Source: a bacterium
GTDB lineage: Bacteria; 4484-113; JAGGVC01
Reading direction: 5' to 3'
Assembly (NCBI GenBank): GCA_039961635.1
Contig: JABRWB010000059.1
Span: 1-61,823, forward strand
DNA: 61,823 nucleotides
Position numbers and translations under genes: made by a program. Numbering within the stretch: the stretch's first letter is position 1; every line of letters begins with the position of its first letter. The notes under the pieces are model-generated. The model did no database searches and was not told the DNA's origin. It worked only from the letters and a program-made list of their open reading frames with translations. Below are positions 17,133-25,720 of the stretch, one piece after another.

Positions 17133-17534
17133 TTGCCGATGCTTCCCAGTAAGTTTTACGCGGCGGTGGGGGACGATGTAACTTACCGCATAGCTCTTTT
17201 AATATCGCGCTACAGATTGAGCGTGAAGGAAATCGTCGCGGCCCTGAATCTCAGTCAGCCCCATGTTTCCCACAAACTGGCGAAGCTTCGCAAATACAGC
17301 TGCGTCACGCACGTGCGCCTCGGCCGCTCGGTTTATTACGAGCTCGGAAAGCCCTGCCGCGAAATATTTATCGCCGGTGACAGGATGTGGCGGGAATATC
17401 ACCCGGAAAGCGCCGACATTTGGAACGACGACTTCGTGCGCCTGGAGGAAACGGTGCCGTTCCTCGAATCGAGGGCGATCGACCGCTCGATTCTTAACCG
17501 CAAGCCGCCGCCGTCCTCAAAGGTAGCGAAGTGA
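17133..17534 (+). CDS. ArsR-like winged-helix regulator
   Basis: This small DNA-binding protein has 133 residues. The winged helix spans about residues 12-70: DVTYRIALLISRYRLSVKEI, the recognition helix LSQPHVSHKLAKLRKYS, and the wing VRLGRSVYYELG. No CxC metal site of the ArsR type is seen, so the signal is unknown. The start is TTG 17133, with TAACAT exactly 6 nt upstream and no ribosome site, so it looks leaderless. It sits directly before hutU on the same strand and could control it; that is inference from position. Confidence 0.78.
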   Translation: MPMLPSKFYAAVGDDVTYRIALLISRYRLSVKEIVAALNLSQPHVSHKLAKLRKYSCVTHVRLGRSVYYELGKPCREIFIAGDRMWREYHPESADIWNDDFVRLEETVPFLESRAIDRSILNRKPPPSSKVAK

Positions 17535-17616
17535 CGCAACGTGCGGACGGGCGGATAAAATCGGGGCGATGCTGCGTAGTGATATCATCGCAAGGTGTTT
17601 CTTGAGGTGATGCGCG

Positions 17617-19278
17617 ATGAAGGGAGCAAGAACCGTTCATCCTCCTACCGGTACCGACCTGCACTGTAAAGGCTGGGTGCAGGAAGCCGCATTTCGGATG
17701 ATCCAGCACAATCTCTCGCCCGACGTGGCGGAAAATCCCGACGAGCTTATCGTGTACGGCGGAACCGGCCGCGCCGCGCGCAACTGGGAGTGCTTCGACA
17801 GAATCCTCGCGTGCCTGCGCTCGCTCGAATCCGACGAAACGCTTCTGGTGCAGAGCGGAAAGCCGGTGGGTATATTCCGTACCCACGAATGGGCGCCGCG
17901 CGTCCTTATCAGCAACTCGATGATCGTCCCGCACTGGGCGACCTGGGAAAATTTCCGCGAGTACGAACGGATGGGGCTGACGATGTTCGGCCAGATGACC
18001 GCCGGAAGCTGGATTTACATCGGCACGCAGGGCATCCTTCAGGGGACGTACGAAACGTTCGCGGCCGCTGCCGAGCAAAGCTTCGGCGGGACGCTCAAGG
18101 GGACGCTGACGCTGACCGCGGGCCTCGGCGGGATGGGCGGCGCGCAGCCGCTTTCCGTCACGTTCAACGACGGCGTGATCCTGTGCGTCGAATGCGATCC
18201 CTCGCGGATCATGCGCAGACTCGAAACACGCTATCTTGACAAAGCGACCGAATCGCTGGACGAAGCCGTCGAGCTTGCGATGCGCGCCAAGGAACGCGGC
18301 GAAGCGCTTTCCATCGGGCTGCTCGGCAACGCGAGCGAAACGCATCCGAAGCTTGTCGAGATGGGAATCGTACCCGACATCGTGACCGACCAGACCAGCG
18401 CTCACGACGAGCTTAACGGCTACGTGCCGGGCGGGATGCCGTACAACGACGCGCTGCGGCTGCGAGCCGATAATCCGAAGGAGTACATCCGTCGCTCGTA
18501 TGATTCGATGAAGCGCCACGTCGCCGCGATGATCGAATGGAAACGCCGCGGCGCGGTGGTTTTCGACTACGGAAACAATATCCGCGGCCAGGTTCACGCG
18601 CAAGGGATGGCGGACGCTTTCGAGTTCCAGGGATTCGTCCCGCTCTACATCCGGCCTCTCTTCTGCGAGGGCAAAGGCCCGTTTCGGTGGGTGGCGCTTT
18701 CGGGAGATCCTGCGGACATCCACGCGACGGACGATCTGGTGCTTGAGGTATTTCCCGAAAAAAGCGCGCTGCACCGGTGGATAAACAAAGCGCGGGAGAA
18801 GGTCGCTTTCCAGGGGCTGCCGAGCCGGATCTGCTGGCTCGGATACGGCGAGCGGGCAAAGTTCGGGCTTGCGATGAACGATTTCGTGCGAAGCGGCAAA
18901 ATCAAAGCGCCGATCGTCATCGGCCGCGATCATCTTGACTGCGGCAGCGTCGCGTCGCCCTACAGGGAGACGGAAGGGATGAAAGACGGAAGCGACGCCA
19001 TCGCCGACTGGCCGATTTTAAACGCGCTCGTCAACACGTCCGCCGGCGCGTCGTGGGTGAGCGTCCACCACGGCGGCGGCGTGGGAATCGGGTACAGCAT
19101 CCACGCGGGAATGGTCGTCGTCGCGGACGGCAGCGAAATGCAGGCCGCGAAGCTGGAACGCGTTCTCACCACCGACCCGGGCACCGGCATCATGCGCCAC
19201 GTCGACGCGGCTTACGAAGAGGCGGAGCAGTTTGCGGCGGGATGCACCGATTTGAAGGTGGGAGGTCGGTTGGGTTGA
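17617..19278 (+). CDS. hutU: Urocanate hydratase
   Basis: This NAD-dependent enzyme of histidine breakdown turns urocanate into imidazolonepropionate in the cytoplasm. The length (553 residues) and motifs are typical: [45 protein letters not shown], and the active-site segment [20 protein letters not shown] with its conserved Cys. The ATG has GAGG at a suitable distance. It is preceded by a 13-codon open frame that itself begins 7 nt after a TAAAAT box. hutH, hutI and hutG are not in the window, so the pathway is either dispersed or incomplete. An ArsR-like regulator lies just upstream. Confidence 0.96.
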   Translation: MKGARTVHPPTGTDLHCKGWVQEAAFRMIQHNLSPDVAENPDELIVYGGTGRAARNWECFDRILACLRSLESDETLLVQSGKPVGIFRTHEWAPRVLISNSMIVPHWATWENFREYERMGLTMFGQMTAGSWIYIGTQGILQGTYETFAAAAEQSFGGTLKGTLTLTAGLGGMGGAQPLSVTFNDGVILCVECDPSRIMRRLETRYLDKATESLDEAVELAMRAKERGEALSIGLLGNASETHPKLVEMGIVPDIVTDQTSAHDELNGYVPGGMPYNDALRLRADNPKEYIRRSYDSMKRHVAAMIEWKRRGAVVFDYGNNIRGQVHAQGMADAFEFQGFVPLYIRPLFCEGKGPFRWVALSGDPADIHATDDLVLEVFPEKSALHRWINKAREKVAFQGLPSRICWLGYGERAKFGLAMNDFVRSGKIKAPIVIGRDHLDCGSVASPYRETEGMKDGSDAIADWPILNALVNTSAGASWVSVHHGGGVGIGYSIHAGMVVVADGSEMQAAKLERVLTTDPGTGIMRHVDAAYEEAEQFAAGCTDLKVGGRLG

Positions 19279-19286
19279 TTTCTGGC

Positions 19287-19308
19287 CGGCATTTTCAGCA
19301 AAATGCCG
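19287..19308. terminator. Hairpin between convergent hutU and acpS
   Basis: CGGCATTTT pairs perfectly with AAAATGCCG around a 4-nt loop. There is no long T-run on either side, but it lies between two converging genes and could act on both. Confidence 0.5.
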
Positions 19309-19314
19309 AGGCGC

Positions 19315-19677
19315 TTACCTTAGTCCATCCGCAACAACCGTCGCGATCGCGTACTCTTTGACATGGCTTATCGTCAGGTGAAGGTGCATCGCCCCGAATT
19401 TGTCCATCACGGATTGCGAGAATACGAAATAAGGCTTGCCGGTTTTTTCGTGAGCCACCGCTGCATCCCCGAATCTGAATCGAATGTTTGTCGCTTTAAA
19501 AAGCGCCTCTTTCGCCGCCCAGGCCGCCGCGAGATGCATATACGGGTTCTTGATGTTCTTCGCGCTGTATTCCCGCTCGGCTTCGGTGAACATCGTCTCC
19601 AGAAACCGCTTGTTGTTCGTGCAGACGCGCTCGACGCGGGCGACCTCGATCAAGTCCGTCCCGATGCCGATAATCAC
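19315..19677 (-). CDS. acpS: Holo-acyl-carrier-protein synthase
   Basis: This enzyme moves 4'-phosphopantetheine from CoA to the Ser of acyl carrier proteins. At 120 residues it matches the AcpS trimer family. It begins with IGIGTDLIEVARVE (catalytic Asp 8) and has WAAKEALFKA (metal-binding Glu) near residue 55, then HLTISHVKEYAIATV at the C-terminus. Its ATG overlaps the stop of the upstream HAD gene by 4 bp (ATGA). It would modify both the housekeeping ACP and the special ACP at 12135. Confidence 0.95.
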   Translation of the reverse strand: MIIGIGTDLIEVARVERVCTNNKRFLETMFTEAEREYSAKNIKNPYMHLAAAWAAKEALFKATNIRFRFGDAAVAHEKTGKPYFVFSQSVMDKFGAMHLHLTISHVKEYAIATVVADGLR

Positions 19678-20327
19678 CGCGCGATCTCCGCGATCACTTC
19701 CGGCATCGAGTGAATCCGCCGTATCGTGAAGTCAATGTACGGCTCTTTTCCGCCCGCCGCGATTTCATCAGGCGCTTCGTCCCAGACGTGTACCGTCTTC
19801 CATCCGCGCGCTTTGGCCGGTTCGAGATACATCGGGAAATCGTCGGCGAACACCGCCAGATCGCCGTCAAGTCCGATTTTCTCCTCCACGAATTCGTATC
19901 CCTTCGGGTCGGGCTTCGCCGCCAAATTCAGCGCCCGGATGTCTATCACATCTCTGAAGCAGTTTTCGATGCCGAGCGCTTTCAAAACGCGGCCCGCATG
20001 CCGCGTGTCCGCGTTGGTGAATATATATTTCGGGGCGTCTATCGCGTTCAGCGCGGATTCGAGCTCCGGATCGCGCTTTATCATTTCGTCAACCGGAATA
20101 TCGTGCACAAACGTAAGAAAATCCTCTTCGTCAATTCCGATGGTTTCCCGCAGTCCCTTCATCGTCGTTCCGAATTCATGCCAGTAGCGCACGCGCGTTT
20201 CGTCCACCGTCGCCGCGTCGAATCCGAGCCGCTCCACCATGTACCTGCTCATCCGGCGGTCGATCATCCGGAATACTCCGGAGCTTTTGGGGTAAAGCGT
20301 GTTGTCGAGATCGAGTATCAAAATCAC
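19674..20327 (-). CDS. HAD-family phosphatase, pyrimidine 5'-nucleotidase-like
   Basis: This 217-residue HAD hydrolase has motif I DLDNTLYP with nucleophile Asp 6 and Asp 8, motif II Thr in YIFTNADTRHAGR, the Lys in AAKPDPKGYEF and motif IV VFADDFPMYLE. The DLDNTLY start and a helical cap resemble yeast SDT1-type pyrimidine 5'-nucleotidases, but the substrate cannot be fixed. The start is GTG 20327, and a TATAAT box lies exactly 6 nt upstream with no ribosome site, so the mRNA is likely leaderless. It is co-transcribed with acpS. Confidence 0.88.
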   Translation of the reverse strand: MILILDLDNTLYPKSSGVFRMIDRRMSRYMVERLGFDAATVDETRVRYWHEFGTTMKGLRETIGIDEEDFLTFVHDIPVDEMIKRDPELESALNAIDAPKYIFTNADTRHAGRVLKALGIENCFRDVIDIRALNLAAKPDPKGYEFVEEKIGLDGDLAVFADDFPMYLEPAKARGWKTVHVWDEAPDEIAAGGKEPYIDFTIRRIHSMPEVIAEIAR

Positions 20328-20333
20328 GCGGGA

Positions 20334-20339
20334 ATTATA
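20334..20339 (-). promoter_or_regulatory. Leaderless -10 box of the HAD-acpS pair
   Basis: Perfect TATAAT on the minus strand, then 6 nt, then GTG. The upstream glycosyltransferase gene ends only 8 bp away, so this promoter lies in the gap. Confidence 0.5.
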
Positions 20340-20346
20340 TCAGCGG

Positions 20347-21555
20347 CTAAAACTCGCTGCTCGCCGCCATCTCGCACGCGGCCATCGCAACGAGCGCGGT
20401 GCGCTCCGGCGAAAATCCAGCGGCGAACCGCAGCCCGTTTTCCGAGAGCTTTTTCCAGTGCTCCTCGTGCTTGGCCAGCCGCGCCATTTCACCCGAAAGG
20501 TTGCCCGCGCCGTCGCGCGCGACCGACGGACAGACCGCGCCGTAAACTTCGCGCACCGCGGGCGCGTCGCCGATGACCGCGGGCGTCCCGTAGCTCATCG
20601 CTTCCAGCGGCGGAATGCCGAATCCCTCGTCGGTGCTGGGAAACACCAGCGCGAGCGCCTTTGCGTAGGTTTCGCGAAGCTGTTCAATCGGGAGATAGCC
20701 CGTGAATTTGACGAACCGCGCCATTCCGGACTGCTCGACAAGCTGCCAGAGGATGTCCCGTTCCCCGCCCTTCCCTATCATAATCAGCGGGTGTTTTTCC
20801 CGGATGTCCTTTGCAAGCTGCGCGTACGCGTCGAGCGCCAGCCCCAGGTTTTTGCGCTCCTCGAAAGTCGCGACGCATAAAAATCCTCTTCTTTCCGAGT
20901 ACTGAACCGGCTCGGAAGTTGCAATCCCCGCCAGGTAGCCCGGCTCCCAGATTCCGCCGGAAGTCGGCGGAAACAGCTTGGGCACCCGGCAAGCGGCGAA
21001 GCAGGGAACAACGAGCGTCCGGTCCATTTTGACATCCGGCCAGCGCCCAAGAAACTCGGCCCGGACGGTTTCGGTGTCGAATACAAGCATGTCCGCTTTC
21101 CGCCAGCACCGGGGCAGATACTCCGTGAAATAAAGCTCCGCCAGCCGGATTTCGCGGTCTTTTTTATGCAGCGGGATGAGGTCGTGCACGGTCGCGACGT
21201 TGGGAATGGCCCGTCCCAGCGGCGCGCCGAGCGCGGGCGAATAGACGACATCGGCTCTTGCGGATTTGGCCGACGCAGGCAGCCCGCTTTGCTCCCATGC
21301 CGTGCGGGTGACGGAATGCGCGAGTGGTTTTTCGAGCCGGTTGGGATACAGCCTCGCGATTTCAACGCCCTTCGGCCAGCCCTGCTTTCGCAAAAGCGCT
21401 TCCGCCGCTCTTCCTGGAATGTCGCGCCGGATTTCAGCCGCATTCGCACCCGTAAGCGCCAGCCGCTCCATTCCCCAAAGCACGCCGCGGGCATACGCGC
21501 CCAGCCCGGTTTCCCCGCCGCCGACCAGAGCCTGCATGTCGAACCCGATGCGCAC
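20347..21555 (-). CDS. GT4-type glycosyltransferase
   Basis: This is a GT-B glycosyltransferase of 402 residues. The N-terminal domain starts RIGFDMQALVGGGETGLGAYARG, a typical first Rossmann strand with an acceptor loop. The C-terminal domain has FLCVATFEERKNLGLALDAYAQL, VKFTGYLPIEQLRETYAKA and the donor-binding VFPSTDEGFGIPPLEAMSYGTPAV with the conserved E-x7-E. It probably adds a sugar to a cell-envelope glycan or lipid. GTG 21555 was chosen because TATAAT lies exactly 6 nt upstream; the longer frame to 21591 would overlap that promoter. It is divergent from the PPC-domain gene. Confidence 0.9.
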   Translation of the reverse strand: MRIGFDMQALVGGGETGLGAYARGVLWGMERLALTGANAAEIRRDIPGRAAEALLRKQGWPKGVEIARLYPNRLEKPLAHSVTRTAWEQSGLPASAKSARADVVYSPALGAPLGRAIPNVATVHDLIPLHKKDREIRLAELYFTEYLPRCWRKADMLVFDTETVRAEFLGRWPDVKMDRTLVVPCFAACRVPKLFPPTSGGIWEPGYLAGIATSEPVQYSERRGFLCVATFEERKNLGLALDAYAQLAKDIREKHPLIMIGKGGERDILWQLVEQSGMARFVKFTGYLPIEQLRETYAKALALVFPSTDEGFGIPPLEAMSYGTPAVIGDAPAVREVYGAVCPSVARDGAGNLSGEMARLAKHEEHWKKLSENGLRFAAGFSPERTALVAMAACEMAASSEF

Positions 21556-21561
21556 GAGCGG

Positions 21562-21585
21562 ATTATAGCCCGGCCGTGTTAGAAT
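21562..21585. promoter_or_regulatory. Back-to-back -10 boxes, glycosyltransferase and PPC gene
   Basis: On the minus strand TATAAT (21562-21567) lies 6 nt before the glycosyltransferase GTG. On the plus strand TAGAAT (21580-21585) lies 8 nt before an ATG (21594) that opens a 15-codon frame ending at the ribosome site of the PPC gene. The two boxes are only 12 bp apart, so the -35 regions overlap. Confidence 0.45.
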
Positions 21586-21652
21586 CGGCACCGATGCGCC
21601 CGTTGACCGCGATTACGCGCTTTGGGTTGTTCCGGGCGTGACGGAGGCACCG

Positions 21653-22084
21653 ATGCAAGTCAAGAACGAAGGCCACGTGTATGCGATCCGCATGATGCGG
21701 GGCGAAAACTACTTCGAAAATCTGAAAGAGCTGGCGCGCAAGGAGCATATCAAAGGCGCGGTGATTTGGGGCGGAATCGGAATGTTCGACAATCCGAAAC
21801 TCGGCTATTTCAAAGGCTCCGGCGGCGAGTACGAATTCACGGTGCACGAAGGTTGTTTCGAAGTGCTGTCGCTGCAGGGAAACATCGCCTGGCTTGACGA
21901 CGAACCGATAATCCATTGCCACGCGGTTTTGGGCCGTGAAGACTTCACGGTTTTCGGCGGACACCTTGCGGACGCCACCGTCGCCGCAACTATCGAGATG
22001 TTCATCCGGACGATAGACCCGGTCGCGGTCAGAATGCACAGGCAAATCGAGCCTAACGGACTGGCCGGACTTTATCTCGACTGA
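21653..22084 (+). CDS. PPC-domain (DUF296) protein
   Basis: This protein has 143 residues and is a single PPC/DUF296 domain, known from AT-hook plant proteins and from bacterial proteins of unclear role that form trimers. Markers are the RMMRGENYFENLKELARKE start, AVIWGGIGMFDNPKLGYF, CHAVLGREDFTVFGGHL with conserved His residues, and a closing VRMHRQIEPNGLAGLY. No AT hook is present. GGAGG 5 nt before ATG 21653 sets the start. It follows a possible 15-codon leader frame. It might bind a small molecule or nucleic acid; function is unknown. Confidence 0.82.
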   Translation: MQVKNEGHVYAIRMMRGENYFENLKELARKEHIKGAVIWGGIGMFDNPKLGYFKGSGGEYEFTVHEGCFEVLSLQGNIAWLDDEPIIHCHAVLGREDFTVFGGHLADATVAATIEMFIRTIDPVAVRMHRQIEPNGLAGLYLD

Positions 22085-22107
22085 ACGTCAATTCCGCCCG
22101 AAACGCA

Positions 22108-23166
22108 TCAGCCGATTTTGCGTCCGTCCATATCGGTGGCAGGCTCGTCCATTCCGGGCATCCAATACGCGACCGCCATACGCGGAGTTGTGTGCGCGTA
22201 TCCGATGTTTCCATCCCTGTCGAGAACGATAACGCCCGCATTTCCGCCGATTCGCGCGTGCATGTAACGGCAGGCTTCTTCGGCACCGAATTGGGCCAGC
22301 GAAGTTGAGCCGGCTAAGCCAATGCGGCTTTCCATCGCGAGCACCGCGCGCCCCGAAAGCATCGCGCGGATGATGTGCTCGCCGATTCCCGTTGCGCCCG
22401 CGCCGCCGATCGCATCGTCGCAGTACAGCCCGCATCCTACCACGGGGGTATCGCCAACCCGTCCTCTGGGCTTGCCCCGAACGCCGCCCGTCGAAAGCGC
22501 CACCGCGATCATTCCGGCCGAATCGCGAACGACCGCGCCCACCGTATCGCCGGTGTTATCGTCGTTGTTTCCATTATTATTCAGATTTCTGTTTACGAGC
22601 GCGTCGTAGGCGTTGTAGTCTTCGGCCTCCGGCTGGCCGGGCGAGACCGGCAGGCCGCTGTCGTCCGTCGGATTTCCGGCCCGCTCCGCCGCTTTCACCT
22701 TCCACCTTTCCCAGCGCTCCCTCTGCCGCTCGGACACCATCGATTGAGGCTCGACGAAATCGAGTCCGCACTCCCGCGCGAATTCCAAAGCGCCCTCCCC
22801 TGCAAGCAAAACACTGGGGTGGTTTTCCATCACCAGCCGCGCCAATTCCACCGGATTTTTGAGTACGGACGGAATCGCTGCGATCGCGCCGGCCCGCATC
22901 GTTCTTCCTTCCATCACGGACGCGTCGAACCACATCTCGCCGTTTTCGTCCAGCACGCTCCCGTATCCCGCATTGAGATAACGGTCGTCTTCCATCAACC
23001 GCACCGCGGCGCAGGCAGCGGCGACCGCGTCATTTCCGCCAAGAATCAGGTCTCGGGCAAGCGCGGCGGCCGCGGACGTAGCGGCGCGGTAATATCCGGC
23101 CTCCGTATCGGGAATCATCCCGGCGCCGCCGTGAACAATCACTGCAATGCGGTTTCTTTCGGACAC
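22108..23166 (-). CDS. Isoaspartyl peptidase / plant-type L-asparaginase
   Basis: This Ntn-hydrolase precursor (352 residues) is cleaved into two chains. The catalytic Thr is the T of NTGDTVGAVVRDSAGM, preceded by an unusual Asn/Asp-rich stretch (NLNNNGNNDDNTGDT). The N-terminus shows AVIVHGGAGMIPD and NAGYGSVLDENGEMWFDAS, and the C-terminal chain shows GCGLYCDDAIGGAGATGIGE. The start GTG shares one base with the stop of the CapA-like gene (TAGTG), so the pair is translationally coupled. A segment of about 40 residues before the cleavage site (EAEDYNAYDALVNR) is longer than in most homologues. It removes isoaspartyl or asparagine side chains. Confidence 0.92.
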   Translation of the reverse strand: MSERNRIAVIVHGGAGMIPDTEAGYYRAATSAAAALARDLILGGNDAVAAACAAVRLMEDDRYLNAGYGSVLDENGEMWFDASVMEGRTMRAGAIAAIPSVLKNPVELARLVMENHPSVLLAGEGALEFARECGLDFVEPQSMVSERQRERWERWKVKAAERAGNPTDDSGLPVSPGQPEAEDYNAYDALVNRNLNNNGNNDDNTGDTVGAVVRDSAGMIAVALSTGGVRGKPRGRVGDTPVVGCGLYCDDAIGGAGATGIGEHIIRAMLSGRAVLAMESRIGLAGSTSLAQFGAEEACRYMHARIGGNAGVIVLDRDGNIGYAHTTPRMAVAYWMPGMDEPATDMDGRKIG

Positions 23167-24542
23167 TATGGGTTCGTCCTTGCGGTGGCAGTAACAACAT
23201 CCGGTTGCGAGGCCGGGAATACTTCTTCCACGCTTCCGGTAAGCACGGGCGCTCCTTTCTCCAATTTGCATCCGTGCAGGCGCGCTGCTTTGGTGTTTAG
23301 ATTGCCGTCGGGTGTGGATTCAAGCTCGACCTCAAGCAATGCCGTTTCCCGGCCGCCGTGCCATATGAAATTGCCAAGGCTGAACGCGACCGGCTTTCCG
23401 TTTATCAGTTCGACCGGCTGGAGCACATGCGGCCCGTGCCCGAATATCAAGTCCGCGCCCGCGGCGGTCAAAACCTCCGCGATTTCGCGCTGAAGCTCGC
23501 TCGGTTTGTCCGATTTTTCCGTTCCCCAGTGGAATCCGACAATCAGGTAATCGCATCTGGCGCGGGCTGCTTTGACCTCCGCGGCAAGCTTGTTCCTCCA
23601 GGTCGAGCCGAGCGAAGCCGTGCCGTTACCGCGCCCCGCGGCCACGCCCGGCCGGTTCGCGCCCGCGGCGTATCCGGGCGGGATGGTGGCCGTATAAGCA
23701 AGGAAGCCTATCTTTTTGCCTTTGACTTCAATGAACCGCGGCGCGCGCGCGGTTTTGTCGTCCTTCCCCGCGCCTACAGGCGAAATCCCCGCGTTGTTAA
23801 GCGCGGCAAGCGATTCCTCCAAACCTTTCCATCCGAAATCCATCGCGTGGTTGTTGGCGGTCGTGAGCAGGCGGAATCCCGCCTTGCGAAGCCGCGCGGC
23901 CCACTTGGGATCGTCCTTAAGCAGGAACTCCTTCTTATCCTCGATATCCTCCGGCGTCTTTCCGGCGGTAGGCGTGCCGGCGCGCGTCAACTGGCCTTCC
24001 AGGTTGCCCGCGAGCAGGTCGAGCCGGTCGCGAACCTCGGCTACGCCTTTAAGGATGTCCATATCAGGGCTTTTCGCGACGCGATCTTTCAGTACCTGGG
24101 GGATGTCTATGTCCCCGGCGAGGCCTATTTTGATTATTGCGGGCTGCGGCTTGCGCTTGCGGAAAAACCGCGAAAATTCATAGAACGGTTTCGATTGAAG
24201 TTCCGAATACGAACTCGAAGATCGCGGGTCTCCCGGCTTGGCCGAATTCAAAACACTTTCCGCAGGTTCGTTCGCCTCCCCAACAACGGCAGGCTCGGCT
24301 ATGCTTGGGACTGTATTCGCCGGAGCCCGGGAGGCGAAATCGGAACGCTCCCTTGCCGGCGCAATTTCAACCGAGCCGGGCGACTTGACGGAAACGTTTC
24401 GATTATACGATTGCGCGGCCGCGTCCGAACGCGGGGCGTCGTCGCCGGATTCTAGCTCCATCCGCTCGCGTACTGCCCAAATCAGTCCGGCGGCAAGCAC
24501 CAGGGTTAAAACAAACTCCATCATGAAACGCGCCGCACGCAC
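23166..24542 (-). CDS. CapA-family membrane-anchored metallophosphatase-like protein
   Basis: This protein has 458 residues. It begins with an Arg-rich N-terminus and one membrane segment (FVLTLVLAAGLIWAV, about residues 9-25). A low-complexity linker of about 100 residues follows, then a CapA/PgsA domain: IGLAGDIDIP, DLLAGNLEGQLTRAG, LTTANNHAMDFGWKGLEESL, IVGFHWGTEKSDKPSELQREIA and FGHGPHVLQPVELINGKPVAFSLGNF. These are the metal-binding His and Asp of the calcineurin-like fold. Family members act in poly-gamma-glutamate or capsule synthesis. GTG 24542 was chosen because TATAAT lies exactly 6 nt upstream. ATG 24524 is an alternative. Confidence 0.88.
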   Translation of the reverse strand: MRAARFMMEFVLTLVLAAGLIWAVRERMELESGDDAPRSDAAAQSYNRNVSVKSPGSVEIAPARERSDFASRAPANTVPSIAEPAVVGEANEPAESVLNSAKPGDPRSSSSYSELQSKPFYEFSRFFRKRKPQPAIIKIGLAGDIDIPQVLKDRVAKSPDMDILKGVAEVRDRLDLLAGNLEGQLTRAGTPTAGKTPEDIEDKKEFLLKDDPKWAARLRKAGFRLLTTANNHAMDFGWKGLEESLAALNNAGISPVGAGKDDKTARAPRFIEVKGKKIGFLAYTATIPPGYAAGANRPGVAAGRGNGTASLGSTWRNKLAAEVKAARARCDYLIVGFHWGTEKSDKPSELQREIAEVLTAAGADLIFGHGPHVLQPVELINGKPVAFSLGNFIWHGGRETALLEVELESTPDGNLNTKAARLHGCKLEKGAPVLTGSVEEVFPASQPDVVTATARTNP

Positions 24543-24548
24543 GAGCCA

Positions 24549-24554
24549 ATTATA
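24549..24554 (-). promoter_or_regulatory. Leaderless -10 box of the CapA-like gene
   Basis: Perfect TATAAT on the minus strand, 6 nt, then GTG. No ribosome site lies between them. Confidence 0.5.
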
Positions 24555-24671
24555 GATTGATTCGCACTGAATATATGTCCGCTCTCGGCGGAAGAAGTGA
24601 GCCGTATACCGCCATCTGCTATCATCACCCGGCCGCATCGAGCGGCCTTGCATCGCTTCGGAGGAAACATC

Positions 24672-25658
24672 ATGAAGGCAATCATCCCCGCCGCGGGCGT
24701 GGGCACACGGCTGCGTCCGATAACGAACACCACGCCCAAGGCGCTGGTGCAGGTCGGCGACAAACCGATAATCGGACACATCCTCGAACGGGTAATCGGC
24801 CTGGGCATCAAGGATATCGTCATCGTCGTGGGTTACCTGGGCGACATGATCAAGGACTACGTCGGCGCGAACTTCAAAGGCGCATCGTTCGAATATGTGC
24901 ACCAGCGTGAGCTGCTTGGCCTCGGACACGCCATCTGGATGTGCGGAGAGCTTATACCGTCCGACGGCGGCTTGTTCATCATTTACGGCGACACGATTGT
25001 TGAAGGCGATATGGAAGCGATGTTCGACGCGGCGGGCGACGGAACGCTGGGCGTAAAAACCGTGCCGGATCCGGAGCGCTTCGGCATAGTCGAGCTGGAC
25101 GGCGACAAAATCAAACGCGCCGTGGAAAAGCCGGAAAAATTCATGGGGGATACCGCGCTAATCGGCGTCAACTATTTCAGAAGCGCCGGAAAGTTGTTCG
25201 ACGCGCTGAATTACGTGGTCGAGAACGACATCAGAACCCGCGGCGAAATACAAATCACGGACGCCTTCCAGATTATGATTGAAAGGGGTGCCGATTTGCG
25301 TGCGTTTTGGGTGGACGAATGGTTCGATTGCGGAAAGCCTCAAACGCTACTGTCCACGAACAGGCACATCCTTGAGAGGCTCGCGCATTCACCGGCCGGC
25401 GAAAATTGCGTTTTCATTCCGCCCGTATTCGTTGCGCCCGACGCGAAAGTTTCGAATTCCATCGTGGGGCCGAACGTGACGATTGCAAGCGGCGCATCCG
25501 TCGAACGCTGCATTCTGTCGAACACAATCGTGAATCCCGAAGCGCATTTAACCGGCTACATGCTGCAGGATTCGCTCATCGGTTATCAGGCGGTCGTCAG
25601 CCAGAGCGCCAGAAGCCTTGTGCTTGGAGATTACACGAACATCGAAAGCGTGGTTTGA
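24672..25658 (+). CDS. Sugar-1-phosphate nucleotidyltransferase
   Basis: This 328-residue enzyme makes an NDP-sugar from NTP and a sugar 1-phosphate. The N-terminal domain starts MKAIIPAAGVGTRLRPITNTT with the G-x-G-T-R-x(n)-PK loop. YGDTIVEGD holds the metal-binding Asp and IGVNYF and EWFDCGKPQTLL follow. The C-terminal third is a left-handed beta-helix (FVAPDAKVSNSIVGPNVTIA), as in RmlA-long and GalU/GlmU-like pyrophosphorylases. Glucose 1-phosphate thymidylyl- or uridylyltransferase is most likely. GGAGGAAAC just upstream sets the start. It is divergent from the CapA-like gene, which fits a role in envelope glycan supply. Confidence 0.9.
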   Translation: MKAIIPAAGVGTRLRPITNTTPKALVQVGDKPIIGHILERVIGLGIKDIVIVVGYLGDMIKDYVGANFKGASFEYVHQRELLGLGHAIWMCGELIPSDGGLFIIYGDTIVEGDMEAMFDAAGDGTLGVKTVPDPERFGIVELDGDKIKRAVEKPEKFMGDTALIGVNYFRSAGKLFDALNYVVENDIRTRGEIQITDAFQIMIERGADLRAFWVDEWFDCGKPQTLLSTNRHILERLAHSPAGENCVFIPPVFVAPDAKVSNSIVGPNVTIASGASVERCILSNTIVNPEAHLTGYMLQDSLIGYQAVVSQSARSLVLGDYTNIESVV

Positions 25659-25708
25659 CCGTTTCCGCCGGCCCGCGAATGAATCCGCCCATGCCGCTTT
25701 GTTTCGGG

Positions 25709-25714
25709 TAGAAT
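25709..25714 (+). promoter_or_regulatory. Leaderless -10 box of the subtilase gene
   Basis: TAGAAT, 6 nt, then GTG. The gap contains no ribosome site. Confidence 0.45.
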
Positions 25715-25720
25715 GTGAAC

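Noticed and set aside
17494-18933. A 479-codon open frame opposite hutU
   Set aside because: Same reason: hutU on the other strand is unmistakable.
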